A stretch of 64,000 nt of DNA. Source: Paraburkholderia unamae. Lineage in GTDB: Bacteria > Pseudomonadota > Gammaproteobacteria > Burkholderiales > Burkholderiaceae. Positions 1 to 12,094 of the stretch are shown piece by piece. The notes under the pieces were generated by a model. The model saw only the letters and a list, made by a program, of their open reading frames with translations. It was not told the origin of the DNA and searched no databases. The position numbers were made by a program, and so were the translations under genes. The stretch's first letter is position 1, and every line of letters begins with the position of its first letter. The stretch lies in assembly GCF_003268775.1 (NCBI RefSeq), contig NZ_QLSU01000002.1, positions 186,001-250,000 on the forward strand, read 5' to 3'.

Positions 1-170
1 GCGTAGTCGGGATTCTTGGCCAGACCGAGGAAGCTGCCCGCGCGGCTGCGCGTGGCGTTGTACTCCGGCAGATAGCGGCCCGCCTGGCGCATCAGCCAGA
101 TCGGCGTGTAGTCGGTCGGCTGACGCAGCAGCGCGCGCAGGAAGGTGTCGTTCAGGAGATTGTGTGCCAC
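1..170 (-). CDS. hemE: Uroporphyrinogen decarboxylase, N-terminal fragment (cut by window edge)
   Basis: The first 56 codons of HemE, the cytoplasmic heme-pathway enzyme that decarboxylates the four acetate side chains of uroporphyrinogen III to give coproporphyrinogen III. The translation begins (V/M)[16 protein letters not shown] and contains the hallmark [11 protein letters not shown] loop, whose arginines bind substrate carboxylates, followed by the family-typical [11 protein letters not shown] stretch. The start is a GTG at 168-170. It fits because the protein begins a few residues before the conserved RALLRQ motif, as in known HemE. The rest lies outside the window to the left. The identification is secure from the motifs, but completeness cannot be judged. 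Confidence 0.93.
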   Translation of the reverse strand, partial: MAHNLLNDTFLRALLRQPTDYTPIWLMRQAGRYLPEYNATRSRAGSFLGLAKNPDY

Positions 171-419
171 GTGCGGGATGCGCAAAGTCGCGCCTGGGTT
201 CGGAAGCAAACAAGCATTTTACCGGAGCGGCCGCCGCGCCATGCCGCTGATGGGCGAGATTGGAAAGCGCCATGACGTCGCAACCCGCGCGCTGCCTACC
301 CAGGTAAGTCCGCGCTTAACTGCCGCGCATACGCGGGCTATCATCAAGCGCCTTTCCGAAACATGACTTCAACAGAACCAGATCCTGCCGCGCATGCGGT
401 ATGGGACACAGGAGACACG

Positions 420-1211
420 ATGAAAAAAGCCGCCCTCGCCCTGACCGCCGCGCTGCTGAGCGCCGGCGCGCTCGCCCAGTCCGCCGGCGCACCGGCCGCG
501 GCCGCCGCGCCTTCGCGGCTCGACGAAATCATCGCGCGCGGCACGCTGCGCGCGTGCACGACCGGCGACTACAAGCCCTACTCGTTCTACAAGCAGGACG
601 GCACGTTCGAAGGCATCGATATCGACATGACGGAGTCGCTCGCGAAGTCGCTCGGCGTGAAGGCCGAGTTCGTGAAGACCTCGTGGTCGAATCTCATGAA
701 CGACTTCCTCGCGAAGTGCGATGTGGCGGTGGGCGGCGTGTCGACCACGCTCGATCGCCAGAAGCGCGCGTTCTTCACCGAGGCCTATCAGGTCGACGGC
801 AAGACGCCGATCGTTCGCTGCGACGACGTGAACAAGTATCAGACCGTTGCGCAGATCGACCAGCCCACGGTGCGCGTGATCGTGAACCCCGGCGGCACGA
901 ACGAGCGCTTCGCGAAGCAGTTCTTTCCGCATGCGAATCTCATCACGTATCCCGACAACGTGACGATCTTCAAGCAGATCCTCGCGGGCAAGGCCGACGT
1001 GATGGTGACCGACGCTTCCGAGACCATGCTTCAGCAAAAGCTGAACCCCGGCTTGTGCTCGGTGCATCCGGACAAGCCGTTCCAGTACGGCGAAAAAGCG
1101 TGGATGGTGCCGCGCGGCGACGTGGTGTTCCAGCAGTACGTCGACCAGTGGTTGCATCTTGCGCGCGCGAGCGGCGAATATCAGGCAATCTCCGACAAGT
1201 GGCTGAAGTGA
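420..1211 (+). CDS. pheC: Periplasmic cyclohexadienyl dehydratase (arogenate/prephenate dehydratase), solute-binding-protein fold
   Basis: A 263-residue protein predicted to be exported and to convert prephenate or arogenate to phenylpyruvate or phenylalanine. Residues 1-20 form a signal peptide (MKK, hydrophobic core, ALA-Q). The body is a family 3 solute-binding domain. It matches Pseudomonas PheC as I remember it, including TTGDYKP at 47-53, the NPGGTNERFA block at 156-165 and the TDASE block at 198-202, where Glu201 sits at the position of the catalytic acid reported for PheC. An amino acid ABC binding protein is the alternative, but no transporter genes are adjacent and the PheC-specific blocks are intact. 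The start at 420 is chosen over an upstream in-frame ATG at 363 because AGGAGACACG directly precedes it and it begins the signal peptide. The gene stands alone. Confidence 0.8.
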   Translation: MKKAALALTAALLSAGALAQSAGAPAAAAAPSRLDEIIARGTLRACTTGDYKPYSFYKQDGTFEGIDIDMTESLAKSLGVKAEFVKTSWSNLMNDFLAKCDVAVGGVSTTLDRQKRAFFTEAYQVDGKTPIVRCDDVNKYQTVAQIDQPTVRVIVNPGGTNERFAKQFFPHANLITYPDNVTIFKQILAGKADVMVTDASETMLQQKLNPGLCSVHPDKPFQYGEKAWMVPRGDVVFQQYVDQWLHLARASGEYQAISDKWLK

Positions 1212-1639
1212 GTGAGCGGCGATATCGCGCGCCTCGTGCTGCGCTTCTCACTTCCCGCTTCTCGCCTGGCGTTTCGACCCTTGGAATTGCTACGGTGAGT
1301 TGCAAAGCGTATCCGCAATACGAGGCGCGCAATCCTTGCATTTCGCGCACACACCCGGCTGCCACGCATTGCGCATGCGTGCGCCCCATCAAGCCCATGC
1401 GCGCGATGCCACGGGCCCAATGCCCGCGCAGCGGGCCTTTCGTCATGCAATACGAATCCTGGTTCGCGACGACGCATTCAAGCTGTCTGACGCCGCGTGA
1501 AAGCCGCGGTAAAAATGACTTCCGCAAAACGCTCAGGATGGCAAAAAGTCCCGCGAAGCCTTATCCCACGGGCGTTACAACCTGAAACACTTTGTTACCG
1601 CGAAGCTACTCTAATTCGCCCACAATGCCTTCAACGGTT
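1212..1639. other. Non-coding stretch between pheC and the candidate sRNA
   Basis: About 430 bases with no convincing reading frame on either strand and no clear terminator for pheC. The AT content rises towards 1560-1640, where the promoter of the downstream RNA is expected, but I cannot match a good -35/-10 pair. TACTCTAAT near 1605-1613 is the best -10-like run. Confidence 0.4.
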
Positions 1640-1842
1640 TCAACACGGATGTGGCTTGGTGCCAGTGTGAGCGGACACAAAACACCAGCCGGTCGGCCCT
1701 GTGCCGAAGCCCTCTCGAGGGGCATCCTTGCTGGAGCCGTGACCGGCGTCTACGACGTTTCATGACCCGGCTCCTCCTTTGGTCTCCTCGCGCTAACCCC
1801 GTAGCGTGTGGTTTTTAGCGGGCTCCAGGCCCGCTTTTTTTT
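1640..1842 (+). ncRNA. Candidate small RNA with an anti-Shine-Dalgarno C/U-rich motif
   Basis: A roughly 180-200 nt region that ends in a strong intrinsic terminator and has no plausible reading frame. Several stems can be drawn: CCACA/TGTGG near 1618-1657, a perfect GCCGGTC (1688-1694) with GACCGGC (1741-1747) closing an inner hairpin around CCCTCTCGAGGGG, and CGCTA/TAGCG around 1790-1806. Between them lies an apparently unpaired run CTCCTCCTTTGGTCTCCTCG (1771-1790). It is complementary to AAGGAGG-type ribosome-binding sites and repeats the anti-SD sequence of 16S rRNA. That pattern is seen in trans-acting sRNAs that block many ribosome-binding sites. The 5' end is uncertain. 6S RNA was considered because of the length and rod shape, but I cannot recognise its central bubble. 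Confidence 0.5.
1817..1842 (+). terminator. Rho-independent terminator of the candidate sRNA
   Basis: AGCGGGC (1817-1823), a five-base loop and GCCCGCT (1829-1835) run directly into eight Ts. This is a textbook plus-strand terminator. No protein gene ends just upstream, so it points to an RNA gene. Confidence 0.85.
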
Positions 1843-2012
1843 CGTCCTCATTTTCCGCAGCGCCTGGCCGTTCTTCGCCGGTCATCGCACTGCGCACACT
1901 CCCTCCGCCGCCAGACGATTGTTCGGGTTCCCGAGCATTTTTTACGCGCCCGGTTTCACGCGCCTGGAAAAGCCGCGGCGGCGTGTTGCATCGTCCGCCG
2001 CGGCCGTCTCCG

Positions 2013-3773
2013 TCAAGCTGTCTTTTGCTCGCTGATCTTGAGTTCGTCGATCATGCGCGCGCGCATCACGAACTTCTGCACCTTGCCCGTCACCGTCATC
2101 GGCAGCTCGTCGACGAAGCGGATGTACTTCGGAATCTTGTAGTGCGCAATCTGCCCCTGGCAGAACGCCTGAATGTCCTCCGCCGTGGCCACTTCGCCCG
2201 GACGCAGCACGATCCACGCGCACACTTCCTCGCCGTACTTCGCATCGGGCACGCCGAACACCTGCGCCGACTGCACCTTCGGGTGGCGGAACAGAAACTC
2301 CTCGATCTCGCGCGGATAGATGTTCTCGCCGCCGCGAATGAGCATGTCCTTCAGGCGGCCGACGATGTTGCAGTAGCCTTCGGCGTCGATCGTGGCGAGG
2401 TCGCCCGTGTGCATCCAGCCATCGACGACCGATTCGGCCGTCTTCGCCTCGTCGCCCCAGTAGCCCTGCATCACCGAATAGCCCTTCGTGCACAGCTCGC
2501 CCGTCTCGCCCACCGGCACGATGTTGCCGAGCGCGTCGACGATCTTTACTTCCAGATGCGGCTGAATGCGGCCAACGGTGGTCGTGCGCTTGTCGAGCGG
2601 GTCGGTGGTCGAACTCTGGAACGACACCGGGCTCGTCTCCGTCATGCCGTAGGCGATGGTGATCTCGCCGAGATGCATCTTCGAGACCACGCGCTTCATC
2701 GTCTCGATCGGACACGGCGAGCCGGCCATGATGCCCGTGCGCAGCTTCGAAAGATCGAAGCGCGCGAACTCGGGATGATCGAGCTCCGCGATGAACATCG
2801 TAGGCACGCCGTGCAGCGCCGTGCAGCCCTCTTCCGAAACGGCTTCGAGCGTTGCGCGCGGATCGAACGCCTCGCCGGGGAACACCATGTTCGCGCCCAC
2901 CGACACGCAGGCGAGCACCGCGAGCACCATGCCGAAGCAGTGATAAAGCGGCACCGGAATGCACAGCGAATCCTGCTCGGTGAGGCGCATCGCCTGGGCG
3001 ATGAAGCGCCCGTTGTTGAGCACGTTGCGGTGCGTGAGCGTCGCGCCCTTCGGGTTGCCGGTCGTGCCGCTCGTGAACTGGATGTTGATGGCGTCGTCGG
3101 GCGAGAGCGTCGCGTTGATCGCGTCGAGCCAGGCCGTGCCGTCGCGGGCAATGCGCTCGCGGCCCATCTCAACGAGTTCGCTAAAGCAGAGCATGCCGGG
3201 CGTGGCCGTGTCGCACATGCGCACGACCGCGCGCAGCTCGGGCAGCCGCGCCGCCTGCAACCGGCCGGGCTGGGCGCTCGCCAGCTCGGGCGCGAGCGTT
3301 TGCAGCATCTCCAGGTACTTCGACGTCTTGAAGCTCTCGGCGGAGACGATCGCCTTGCAACTGACCTTGTTCAACGCGTATTCGAGCTCGGAGAGCCGAT
3401 ACGCGGGGTTGATGTTGACGAGCACCGCGCCCATGCGTGCGGTGGCGAACTGGGTCAGCAGCCATTCAACACGATTGGGTGACCAGATGCCCACCCGGTC
3501 GCCCTTGACGATGCCGATCTCGGCAAAGCCGGCGGCGAGCACGTCCACTTCGGCGGCGAACTCGCGCCAGTTCCAGCGGATGCCCTGCTCGCGAAACACC
3601 ACGGCCGGGCGCTCCGGAAACCGGCTCGCGGTGTCGAGCAGGAACGTGCCGATGGTCGCGTCGCTGAGCGGCACCTCGGTCGTGCCCCGCACGTAGGAAA
3701 GCCCGTCTTTCGGCGCGATGAGCGCCTCATGTACACCGGGCGCGGCGCTCGCGCCTGCTGCGTCGATTGCCAT
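2013..3773 (-). CDS. AMP-binding acyl-CoA ligase (FadD/ACSF2-like)
   Basis: A 586-residue ATP-dependent acyl-CoA synthetase of the ANL superfamily, a cytoplasmic enzyme that activates a carboxylic acid via acyl-AMP and transfers it to CoA. Visible motifs in order are the P-loop-like [18 protein letters not shown] (A5), HTGDLATID (A7, the ribose-binding Asp), [21 protein letters not shown] (A8 hinge) and the C-terminal TGKVQK with the adenylation lysine. The length and the [11 protein letters not shown] variant suit the medium- to long-chain ACSF2-like group. The exact substrate cannot be read. It begins ATG GCA ATC GAT and is transcribed alone, downstream of the atp operon terminator. A LiuR-like palindrome lies upstream, which would fit a role in fatty or branched-chain acid catabolism. 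Confidence 0.88.
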   Translation of the reverse strand: MAIDAAGASAAPGVHEALIAPKDGLSYVRGTTEVPLSDATIGTFLLDTASRFPERPAVVFREQGIRWNWREFAAEVDVLAAGFAEIGIVKGDRVGIWSPNRVEWLLTQFATARMGAVLVNINPAYRLSELEYALNKVSCKAIVSAESFKTSKYLEMLQTLAPELASAQPGRLQAARLPELRAVVRMCDTATPGMLCFSELVEMGRERIARDGTAWLDAINATLSPDDAINIQFTSGTTGNPKGATLTHRNVLNNGRFIAQAMRLTEQDSLCIPVPLYHCFGMVLAVLACVSVGANMVFPGEAFDPRATLEAVSEEGCTALHGVPTMFIAELDHPEFARFDLSKLRTGIMAGSPCPIETMKRVVSKMHLGEITIAYGMTETSPVSFQSSTTDPLDKRTTTVGRIQPHLEVKIVDALGNIVPVGETGELCTKGYSVMQGYWGDEAKTAESVVDGWMHTGDLATIDAEGYCNIVGRLKDMLIRGGENIYPREIEEFLFRHPKVQSAQVFGVPDAKYGEEVCAWIVLRPGEVATAEDIQAFCQGQIAHYKIPKYIRFVDELPMTVTGKVQKFVMRARMIDELKISEQKTA

Positions 3774-4080
3774 GATTGCCGTCTCCTGGGGAGCTTCACT
3801 CCCGCGTTTGAAATGAATTTGAAAACGATTGTGCCACCGGCCTGACCGGCGACGGCATCAAGTCTTACCCGCAGCACATGCCCCGGGTTCGGGTCCGTCG
3901 CCTCCTCCTGCGCCGGTCACGAAGGCATGATTTGGCATTACCTTTCCGTAAACGTCAAGTATGTCAGAGCGTTTTGGTCGACCTCCGCCGCTCACGCCAT
4001 TTATGCCGTTTTTTCATCACCATGCCATCCGGCGCGGCTTGCATTTTCGGCCGCCCGCGTGTGCTTTCCGGCCCCCAAAT
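3774..4080. promoter_or_regulatory. Upstream region of the acyl-CoA ligase gene, with a possible MerR/LiuR-type operator
   Basis: About 300 non-coding bases. At 3943-3958 is TTTCCGTAAACGTCAA, an imperfect palindrome that resembles the TTnACGTnnACGTnAA sites of MerR-type LiuR regulators of acyl-CoA and branched-chain amino acid catabolism. Read on the minus strand it also supplies TTGACG, a possible -35. No convincing -10 could be fixed. The operator reading is inference from motif resemblance and from the nature of the downstream gene. Confidence 0.3.
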
Positions 4081-4114
4081 GCGAAAAGGCTCCCCACATG
4101 GGGAGCCTTTTCGC
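4081..4114 (-). terminator. Terminator of the atp operon
   Basis: A perfect 15-bp inverted repeat starting GCGAAAAGGCTCCCC, with a four-base loop, 34 bases downstream of the atpC stop. The A4/T4 runs sit inside the stem, so it can work in both directions. It ends the long leftward atp transcript. Confidence 0.8.
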
Positions 4115-4148
4115 TTCGGCCACCGCGCCACGAGAGCGCGCGCCGGAA

Positions 4149-4574
4149 TCAGTGCTGATTCATCTTGCGCAGGCGCTGGATCGCCGCGAGTTGTGCGACC
4201 GCGTAGGCCAGTTCGGCCTGGGCGGTGGCGTACTCGAGGTTCGAGCCAGAGTTCTGCAACGCCTCTTCGGCGCGCTTGCGCGCTTCCGTGGCCTTCGCTT
4301 CGTCGAGATCCTTGCCGCGGATCGCGGTGTCGGCGAGCACCGTGACGGCGCCCGGCTGCACTTCGAGAATGCCGCCTGCGACGAACACGAATTCCTCGTT
4401 GCCGTCTTCCGCCACGATACGCACGGCACCCGGACGAATCCGCGTGATGAGCGGCGTGTGGCCCGGCAGAATGCCCAGCTCGCCCGCCTCGCCCGGAAGC
4501 GCGACGAACTTCGCCTGGCCGTCGAAGATGCTCTCTTCGGCGCTCACGACGTCTACCTTGATGGTTGCTGCCAT
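4149..4574 (-). CDS. atpC: ATP synthase F1 epsilon subunit
   Basis: The 141-residue epsilon subunit of the F1 central stalk, which couples and inhibits rotation. It begins [19 protein letters not shown] and has the typical N-terminal beta-sandwich ([24 protein letters not shown]) followed by the C-terminal helical hairpin ([23 protein letters not shown]). Its length is normal. It is the last gene of the atp operon, 80 bases after atpD, and is followed by the operon terminator. A 30-base perfect palindrome lies in the atpD-atpC gap and may set the lower epsilon output relative to beta. Confidence 0.98.
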   Translation of the reverse strand: MAATIKVDVVSAEESIFDGQAKFVALPGEAGELGILPGHTPLITRIRPGAVRIVAEDGNEEFVFVAGGILEVQPGAVTVLADTAIRGKDLDEAKATEARKRAEEALQNSGSNLEYATAQAELAYAVAQLAAIQRLRKMNQH

Positions 4575-4607
4575 ATGTGTCGACTCCTGGGGTTAATCGG
4601 TTGCGGC

Positions 4608-4637
4608 GGCGAATAAGTAACGTGTTACTTATTCGCC
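4608..4637. repeat. Perfect 30-base palindrome between atpD and atpC
   Basis: GGCGAATAAGTAAC, two bases, then GTTACTTATTCGCC: 14 bp of perfect pairing with a two-base centre. It lies 17 bases downstream of the atpD stop and 33 bases before the atpC start. In mRNA it would be a stable hairpin. It has no U-tract, so it is more likely a processing, stability or translation-tuning element than a terminator. A DNA operator is also possible but would be odd inside an operon. Confidence 0.6.
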
Positions 4638-4654
4638 CGTTGGCAACTCAACCC

Positions 4655-6076
<1,422 letters not shown>

Positions 6077-6137
6077 TCACTCGCTCACCGGTTCAACACC
6101 GGCGCGGTTTCGCAATCGGTTCGCGCCTGTCGCTCGA

Positions 6138-7019
6138 TCAAACGGCTGCTGCGCCGCCGACGATTTCCGAAAGTTCCTTCGTAATCGCGGCCTGGCGACT
6201 CTTGTTGTACGAGAGTTGCAGTTCGTTGATGACCGTCTTCGCGTTGTCCGACGCCGCCTTCATCGCGACCATCCGGGCCGACTGCTCCGAAGCCATGTTT
6301 TCCGCCACGGCCTGATAGACCAGGGCTTCGACATAGCGGACCAGCAGTTCGTCCACGACGGTTTGCGCGTCCGGCTCGTAGATGTAGTCCCACGCCGACT
6401 TCGGCGTCGTGCCGTCGTCATTTGCTTCGAGACGCTCGGCCGACAGCGGCAGCAGTTGCTCGATCACCGGCTCCTGCTTCATCGTGTTGACGAAGCGCGT
6501 GTACGCGAGGTACACAGCCGAGAGTTTGCCTTCCGAGTACTGGTCGAGCTGCACCTTGATCGCGCCGATCAGCTTTTCGAGGTGCGGCGTGTCGCCGAGT
6601 TGCACGACGTTCGAGACGACCTTTGCGCGCAGACGATTCAGGAAACCGAGGCCCTTGCTGCCGATCGCCGTTGCTTCGACCGACTTGCCGGATGCTTCCA
6701 GATCCTTCAACTTCTGTAGCGTTGCGCGCAGCACATTGGTGTTCATCCCGCCGCACAGACCCTTGTCGGTCGTAACGAGAATCACGCCGGCGACCTTCGC
6801 ATCGTTGTTTTCCACCATGAACGGGTGGCGATACTCGGGGTTCGCACGGCTCATGTGCGCAGCGATGTCGCGGACCTTGTCGGCATACGGGCGGGCGGCG
6901 CGCATGCGCTCCTGGGCACGGCGCATTTTCGACGCCGCGACCATTTCCATCGCCTTGGTGATCTTGCGCGTGTTTTGCACGCTCTTGATCTTGCCGCGAA
7001 TTTCCTTCATTCCAGCCAT
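6138..7019 (-). CDS. atpG: ATP synthase F1 gamma subunit
   Basis: The 293-residue central shaft of F1. The conserved N-terminal helix ([36 protein letters not shown]) and the C-terminal helix ([45 protein letters not shown]) are both present and would form the asymmetric coiled coil that rotates in the alpha3beta3 ring. Length and position are normal: after atpA with an 84-base gap that can form hairpins, and 88 bases before atpD. Confidence 0.99.
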   Translation of the reverse strand: MAGMKEIRGKIKSVQNTRKITKAMEMVAASKMRRAQERMRAARPYADKVRDIAAHMSRANPEYRHPFMVENNDAKVAGVILVTTDKGLCGGMNTNVLRATLQKLKDLEASGKSVEATAIGSKGLGFLNRLRAKVVSNVVQLGDTPHLEKLIGAIKVQLDQYSEGKLSAVYLAYTRFVNTMKQEPVIEQLLPLSAERLEANDDGTTPKSAWDYIYEPDAQTVVDELLVRYVEALVYQAVAENMASEQSARMVAMKAASDNAKTVINELQLSYNKSRQAAITKELSEIVGGAAAV

Positions 7020-7103
7020 TGCTTGCTCCTTTGTCGACCCGAGTCTGCGCCTGAGCGCTTACCCGGGTCCCAGTCCGTTTATCGTGAGGGATTCCCGGAC
7101 GGA

Positions 7104-8645
7104 TCAGTATGCGCCGGACTTCTTGAAGTCCTTGAGAGCCGCGTGGAGCGCGTTCTCGTCGTCCTTCGACAGGTCCTTCTTGTCCTCGATGCGCGCGACG
7201 AGGTCAGCGTGCTTCGACTTCAGGTATTCGCGCAGGCCCTTTTCGAACGGCAGGACGTCCTTGACATCGATGTCGTCGAGGTAGCCGTTGTTCGCCGAGA
7301 ACAGCGCCACGGCCAGTTCCCACACTTGCAGCGGCTGGTACTGCGGCTGCTTGAGCAGTTCCGTCACGCGGCGGCCGCGCTCGAGCTGCTTGCGGGTCGC
7401 TTCGTCGAGGTCCGATGCGAACTGGGCGAACGCCGCCAGTTCACGGTACTGCGCGAGGTCGGTACGGATACCGCCCGACAGCTTCTTCACGACCTTCGTT
7501 TGAGCCGCACCGCCAACGCGCGACACCGAAACGCCGGCGTTGATTGCCGGGCGGATGCCTGCGTTGAAGAGGTCGGTTTCCAGGAAGATCTGGCCGTCGG
7601 TAATCGAGATCACGTTCGTCGGAACGAATGCGGTCACGTCGCCGGCTTGCGTTTCGATGATCGGCAGTGCCGTCAGCGAACCCGTCTTGCCCTTGACTTC
7701 ACCGTTCGTGAACTTCTCGACGTAGTCGGCCGACACGCGCGCGGCGCGCTCGAGCAGACGCGAGTGGAGATAGAACACGTCGCCGGGGTAAGCTTCGCGG
7801 CCCGGCGGGCGGCGCAGCAGCAGCGAGATCTGACGGTATGCCCAGGCTTGCTTGGTCAAGTCGTCATAAATGATCAGGGCGTCTTGACCGCGGTCGCGGA
7901 AGTATTCGCCCATCGAGCAGCCCGAGTACGGCGCGAGGTATTGCAGCGCGGCCGATTCCGAAGCCGAAGCGGCCACGACGATCGTGTATTCGATCGCGCC
8001 CGTTTCTTCGAGCTTGCGCAGCACGTTCTGGATCGACGAAGCCTTCTGACCGATGGCGACGTAGATACAGATGAGGTCCTTGCCCTTCTGGTTGATGATC
8101 GTGTCGACGGCCACCGCGGTCTTGCCGCACTGACGGTCGCCGATGATCAGCTCACGCTGGCCACGGCCGATCGGCACCATCGCGTCGATCGACTTCAGAC
8201 CCGTTTGCACCGGCTGCGACACGCCTTCACGCCAGATCACGCCCGGAGCGATCTTTTCGATCGCGTCGGTCAGCTTGGCGTTGATCGGGCCCTTGCCGTC
8301 GATCGGGTTGCCGAGCGGGTCGACCACGCGGCCGACCAGTTCCGGACCCACCGGCACTTCGAGAATGCGGCCCGTCGTCTTGACGATGTCGCCTTCCGAG
8401 ATGTGCTCGTACTCACCCAGAATCACCGCGCCGACCGAGTCGCGCTCGAGGTTCAGCGCGAGGCCGAAGGTGTTGCCCGGGAATTCGAGCATTTCGCCCT
8501 GCATCACGTCCGACAGGCCGTGGATACGCACGATGCCGTCGGTCACGGAGATCACGGTGCCCTGGTTGCGAACGTCGGCGCTCGCTTCAAGGCCCTGGAT
8601 CCGGCTCTTGATCAGCTCGCTGATCTCAGAGGGATTGAGTTGCAT
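7104..8645 (-). CDS. atpA: ATP synthase F1 alpha subunit
   Basis: The 513-residue non-catalytic nucleotide-binding subunit. It has the P-loop [13 protein letters not shown] (Cys in place of the more usual Thr before GKT), the [15 protein letters not shown] segment and the [36 protein letters not shown] region that carries the alpha-subunit signature. It begins [16 protein letters not shown]. It follows atpH by 67 bases on the minus strand. Confidence 0.99.
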   Translation of the reverse strand: MQLNPSEISELIKSRIQGLEASADVRNQGTVISVTDGIVRIHGLSDVMQGEMLEFPGNTFGLALNLERDSVGAVILGEYEHISEGDIVKTTGRILEVPVGPELVGRVVDPLGNPIDGKGPINAKLTDAIEKIAPGVIWREGVSQPVQTGLKSIDAMVPIGRGQRELIIGDRQCGKTAVAVDTIINQKGKDLICIYVAIGQKASSIQNVLRKLEETGAIEYTIVVAASASESAALQYLAPYSGCSMGEYFRDRGQDALIIYDDLTKQAWAYRQISLLLRRPPGREAYPGDVFYLHSRLLERAARVSADYVEKFTNGEVKGKTGSLTALPIIETQAGDVTAFVPTNVISITDGQIFLETDLFNAGIRPAINAGVSVSRVGGAAQTKVVKKLSGGIRTDLAQYRELAAFAQFASDLDEATRKQLERGRRVTELLKQPQYQPLQVWELAVALFSANNGYLDDIDVKDVLPFEKGLREYLKSKHADLVARIEDKKDLSKDDENALHAALKDFKKSGAY

Positions 8646-8712
8646 TATTCGCTCCTGATGTTCAATTCTGTTGCGTGCCAGCCGCCGCGCCCGATCCCTG
8701 GGATCGAGGCGC

Positions 8713-9252
8713 TCAAGCGGTCAGAGCCGCCTGCATGCTGGCGAGCCGCGCGCGGACCGAGGTATCGAGCACTTCGTCGCCGACCGTGACGCGCACGCCG
8801 CCGATGAGCGACTTGTCGATCTCGACGGCCGGCTTCAGCTTGCATTTGAACTTGCGTTCGAGGCTGGCCACGAGGTCGTTCAACTGCGCGCCTTCGAGCG
8901 GGAATGCGCTGACGATCACTGCGTCGGCCGCGCCTGCCTTGGCGTTCTTGAGCGCTTCGAACTGTGCGTGGATTTCCGGCAGCAGCGCGAGGCGATGGTT
9001 CTCGATCAGCATCTGCACGAGGTTCTTCACCTCGGCCGATTCCTTGACCGGCGACTTCACCGCCGCGAGCAGCAGCTCGACGACCTGGGCATGGCTCACT
9101 TTCGGGCTCGTCGCGACCGACTGCACCTCGGGCAAGGCCGCAACCTGTGCCAGCTCCGATACGAGCGTGGACCAGGCAGCGGTGTCACCAGCTTCGGCCA
9201 CGCCAAACAGTGCTTCTGCGTACGGGCGGGCGATGGTTGCAAGTTCGGCCAT
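8713..9252 (-). CDS. atpH: ATP synthase F1 delta subunit
   Basis: The 179-residue delta subunit (OSCP homologue), which links the peripheral stalk to the top of F1. It begins [19 protein letters not shown], the conserved N-terminal helix pair, and ends with the typical [35 protein letters not shown] tail. The start codon lies two bases after the atpF stop, so the two genes are probably translationally coupled. Confidence 0.98.
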   Translation of the reverse strand: MAELATIARPYAEALFGVAEAGDTAAWSTLVSELAQVAALPEVQSVATSPKVSHAQVVELLLAAVKSPVKESAEVKNLVQMLIENHRLALLPEIHAQFEALKNAKAGAADAVIVSAFPLEGAQLNDLVASLERKFKCKLKPAVEIDKSLIGGVRVTVGDEVLDTSVRARLASMQAALTA

Positions 9253-9254
9253 GA

Positions 9255-9725
9255 TCAGAGCTCGGCTTTCAGTTGATTCAGCAGTTCGGCGTGGGCCGAC
9301 TGATCGACTTCGCGCTTCAGGATCTGCTCGGCGCCTTGCACGGCGAGTGCCGCGACTTCGCTGCGCAGCGCTTCGCGTGCCTTGACGACCTGCTGGTCGG
9401 CGTCGGCCTTCGCTTGAGCGATGATGCGCGCCGCTTCGGCGTGTGCCTGGGCCTTGATTTCTTCCGCGACGGCCAGCGCGCGCTTTTCAGCGTCGGCGAT
9501 GCGGTTTTGACCCTCGTTGCGGGCCGAAGCGAGCTCTTCACCGACGCGCTTGTGCGCCGCTTCGAGTTCCGCCTTACCCTTATCCGCAGCGGCCAGGCCG
9601 TCTGCGATCTTCTTCGAGCGCTCGTCGAGGGCATTGATCAACGGCGGCCACACGAACTTCATCGTGAACCACGCGAGGATCAGGAACACGACCATTTGCG
9701 CAAACAGGGTTGCGTTGAGATTCAC
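9255..9725 (-). CDS. atpF: ATP synthase Fo b subunit
   Basis: The 156-residue peripheral stalk subunit. It has one N-terminal membrane helix (residues about 5-25, [20 protein letters not shown]) followed by a long, charged, Ala/Glu/Lys-rich coiled coil that dimerises and binds delta. It begins [11 protein letters not shown]. Length is normal. It lies 139 bases after atpE, a gap with a GGCGCT/AGCGCC stem near 9768-9798, and is tightly linked to atpH. Confidence 0.98.
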   Translation of the reverse strand: MNLNATLFAQMVVFLILAWFTMKFVWPPLINALDERSKKIADGLAAADKGKAELEAAHKRVGEELASARNEGQNRIADAEKRALAVAEEIKAQAHAEAARIIAQAKADADQQVVKAREALRSEVAALAVQGAEQILKREVDQSAHAELLNQLKAEL

Positions 9726-9864
9726 GGTGTTTCCTTAATCGTTGCTATTCCGGGGAATTGAAACGGCAAGGCGCTCATCGGTTGTGAAACTCGATCAGCG
9801 CCTCGTCTCCCGTTCCGCCATGCGCCCTTAACCGTTATAGGTCAGGCGCAACCTTCCAGGGAAC

Positions 9865-10170
<306 letters not shown>

Positions 10171-10200
10171 TTAAAACTGCAAATCTGGTTTGACGAGCAC

Positions 10201-11178
<978 letters not shown>

Positions 11179-11223
11179 TCATCGCTTCGACGCCCTGACT
11201 TGAGGCGGCGCGATGTCGGGGGG

Positions 11224-11820
11224 TCAGCGCCACGCGAGCGCGATCCAATATGTCTTTAGTGCGATCAGGTACGTGACGAGCAGCGGAATCCACCGCACGT
11301 CGTGATACCAGAACGCGATGGCGACGAACATCGCAATCGTCGCCCCCATCTTGAAGGCTTCACCGAGCATCCAGTTCAGCACGGTGCCGGCACGGCTCAA
11401 CTGCTTGAGGCGCGCTGCGAACAGCGCTCCGGGGAACCAGCAAATCGCTCCGCCCAGAAAGGCCGACAGCGCAGCATCCCCCGGCGGCTTATAAAACAGC
11501 CACCACACCAATGTTGCAACCAGGGACAAAACCACTTGCGCCGCCACGACCCGAAACGGCGTGACGCGCGATGGGCGACTCACCTGCGCGCCGAAGAGTT
11601 GCTCGGCTTCGGTCCGGGTGAGCGGCACGATGTCGTTGTTATCTTGCTGGCTGGCGTCCAGCTCATCCCAGCGCGCGTTGTGATCGGTACGTTGACCGCC
11701 ACCGCTTCCGGAATTTTTTGCCGCCGCATCCTGCCCCCGGCTGGATGCCCCGACCGCGCCCGGTGGAACATCGGGCCCGTCATGCGCCTGCGGCGCTTCA
11801 TCTGGCCTCTGACCCACCAT
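11224..11820 (-). CDS. atpI: AtpI-family protein of the ATP synthase operon
   Basis: A 198-residue membrane protein with a hydrophilic N-terminal half (Gly/Asp/Ser-rich, low complexity) and about four hydrophobic helices in the C-terminal half (VVAAQVVLSLVATLVWWLFY; AFLGGAICWFPGALFAARL; FKMGATIAMFVAIAFWY; WIPLLVTYLIALKTYWIALAW). The family helps c-ring assembly and possibly Mg2+ supply. It is the first gene of the atp operon, as in most proteobacteria. The N-terminal extension is longer than in E. coli AtpI, and an internal start is possible. Confidence 0.9.
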   Translation of the reverse strand: MVGQRPDEAPQAHDGPDVPPGAVGASSRGQDAAAKNSGSGGGQRTDHNARWDELDASQQDNNDIVPLTRTEAEQLFGAQVSRPSRVTPFRVVAAQVVLSLVATLVWWLFYKPPGDAALSAFLGGAICWFPGALFAARLKQLSRAGTVLNWMLGEAFKMGATIAMFVAIAFWYHDVRWIPLLVTYLIALKTYWIALAWR

Positions 11821-11899
11821 CGCTTTATTCCGGAAATTCGCCTTGCGCGCCTTTTATTACAGCGCACTTACAGCATCGCCAACCAAATAAATCCGGGCG

Positions 11900-11928
11900 A
11901 TTGTAAGCGATAGTTGCAGGCAATTCAA
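11900..11928 (-). promoter_or_regulatory. Sigma70 promoter of the atp operon
   Basis: On the minus strand TTGAAT (complement of 11923-11928) and TACAAT (complement of 11900-11905) are separated by exactly 17 bases, giving a start near 11893 and a leader of about 70 bases before atpI. The rest of the 11821-12094 gap shows no gene. Confidence 0.7.
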
Positions 11929-12094
11929 GACTTTAGGGCGTTCAATAACACCTGTGAAATGCGACTTCATGATGCGGAAAACACGGTGTCGCAAAGCTGT
12001 GACCGGTAACTGTAAGGGAGCTAGCAATCGTCAGGAGGACCAGGTAAATTCGGCCGCCACCGTGCTCGTCATTCAGGATATGGGACGCGCAGCA

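Noticed and set aside
1640..1842. Reading the structured RNA as 6S RNA
   Set aside because: Length and rod-like shape fit, but I cannot find the conserved central bubble; a covariance search would decide.
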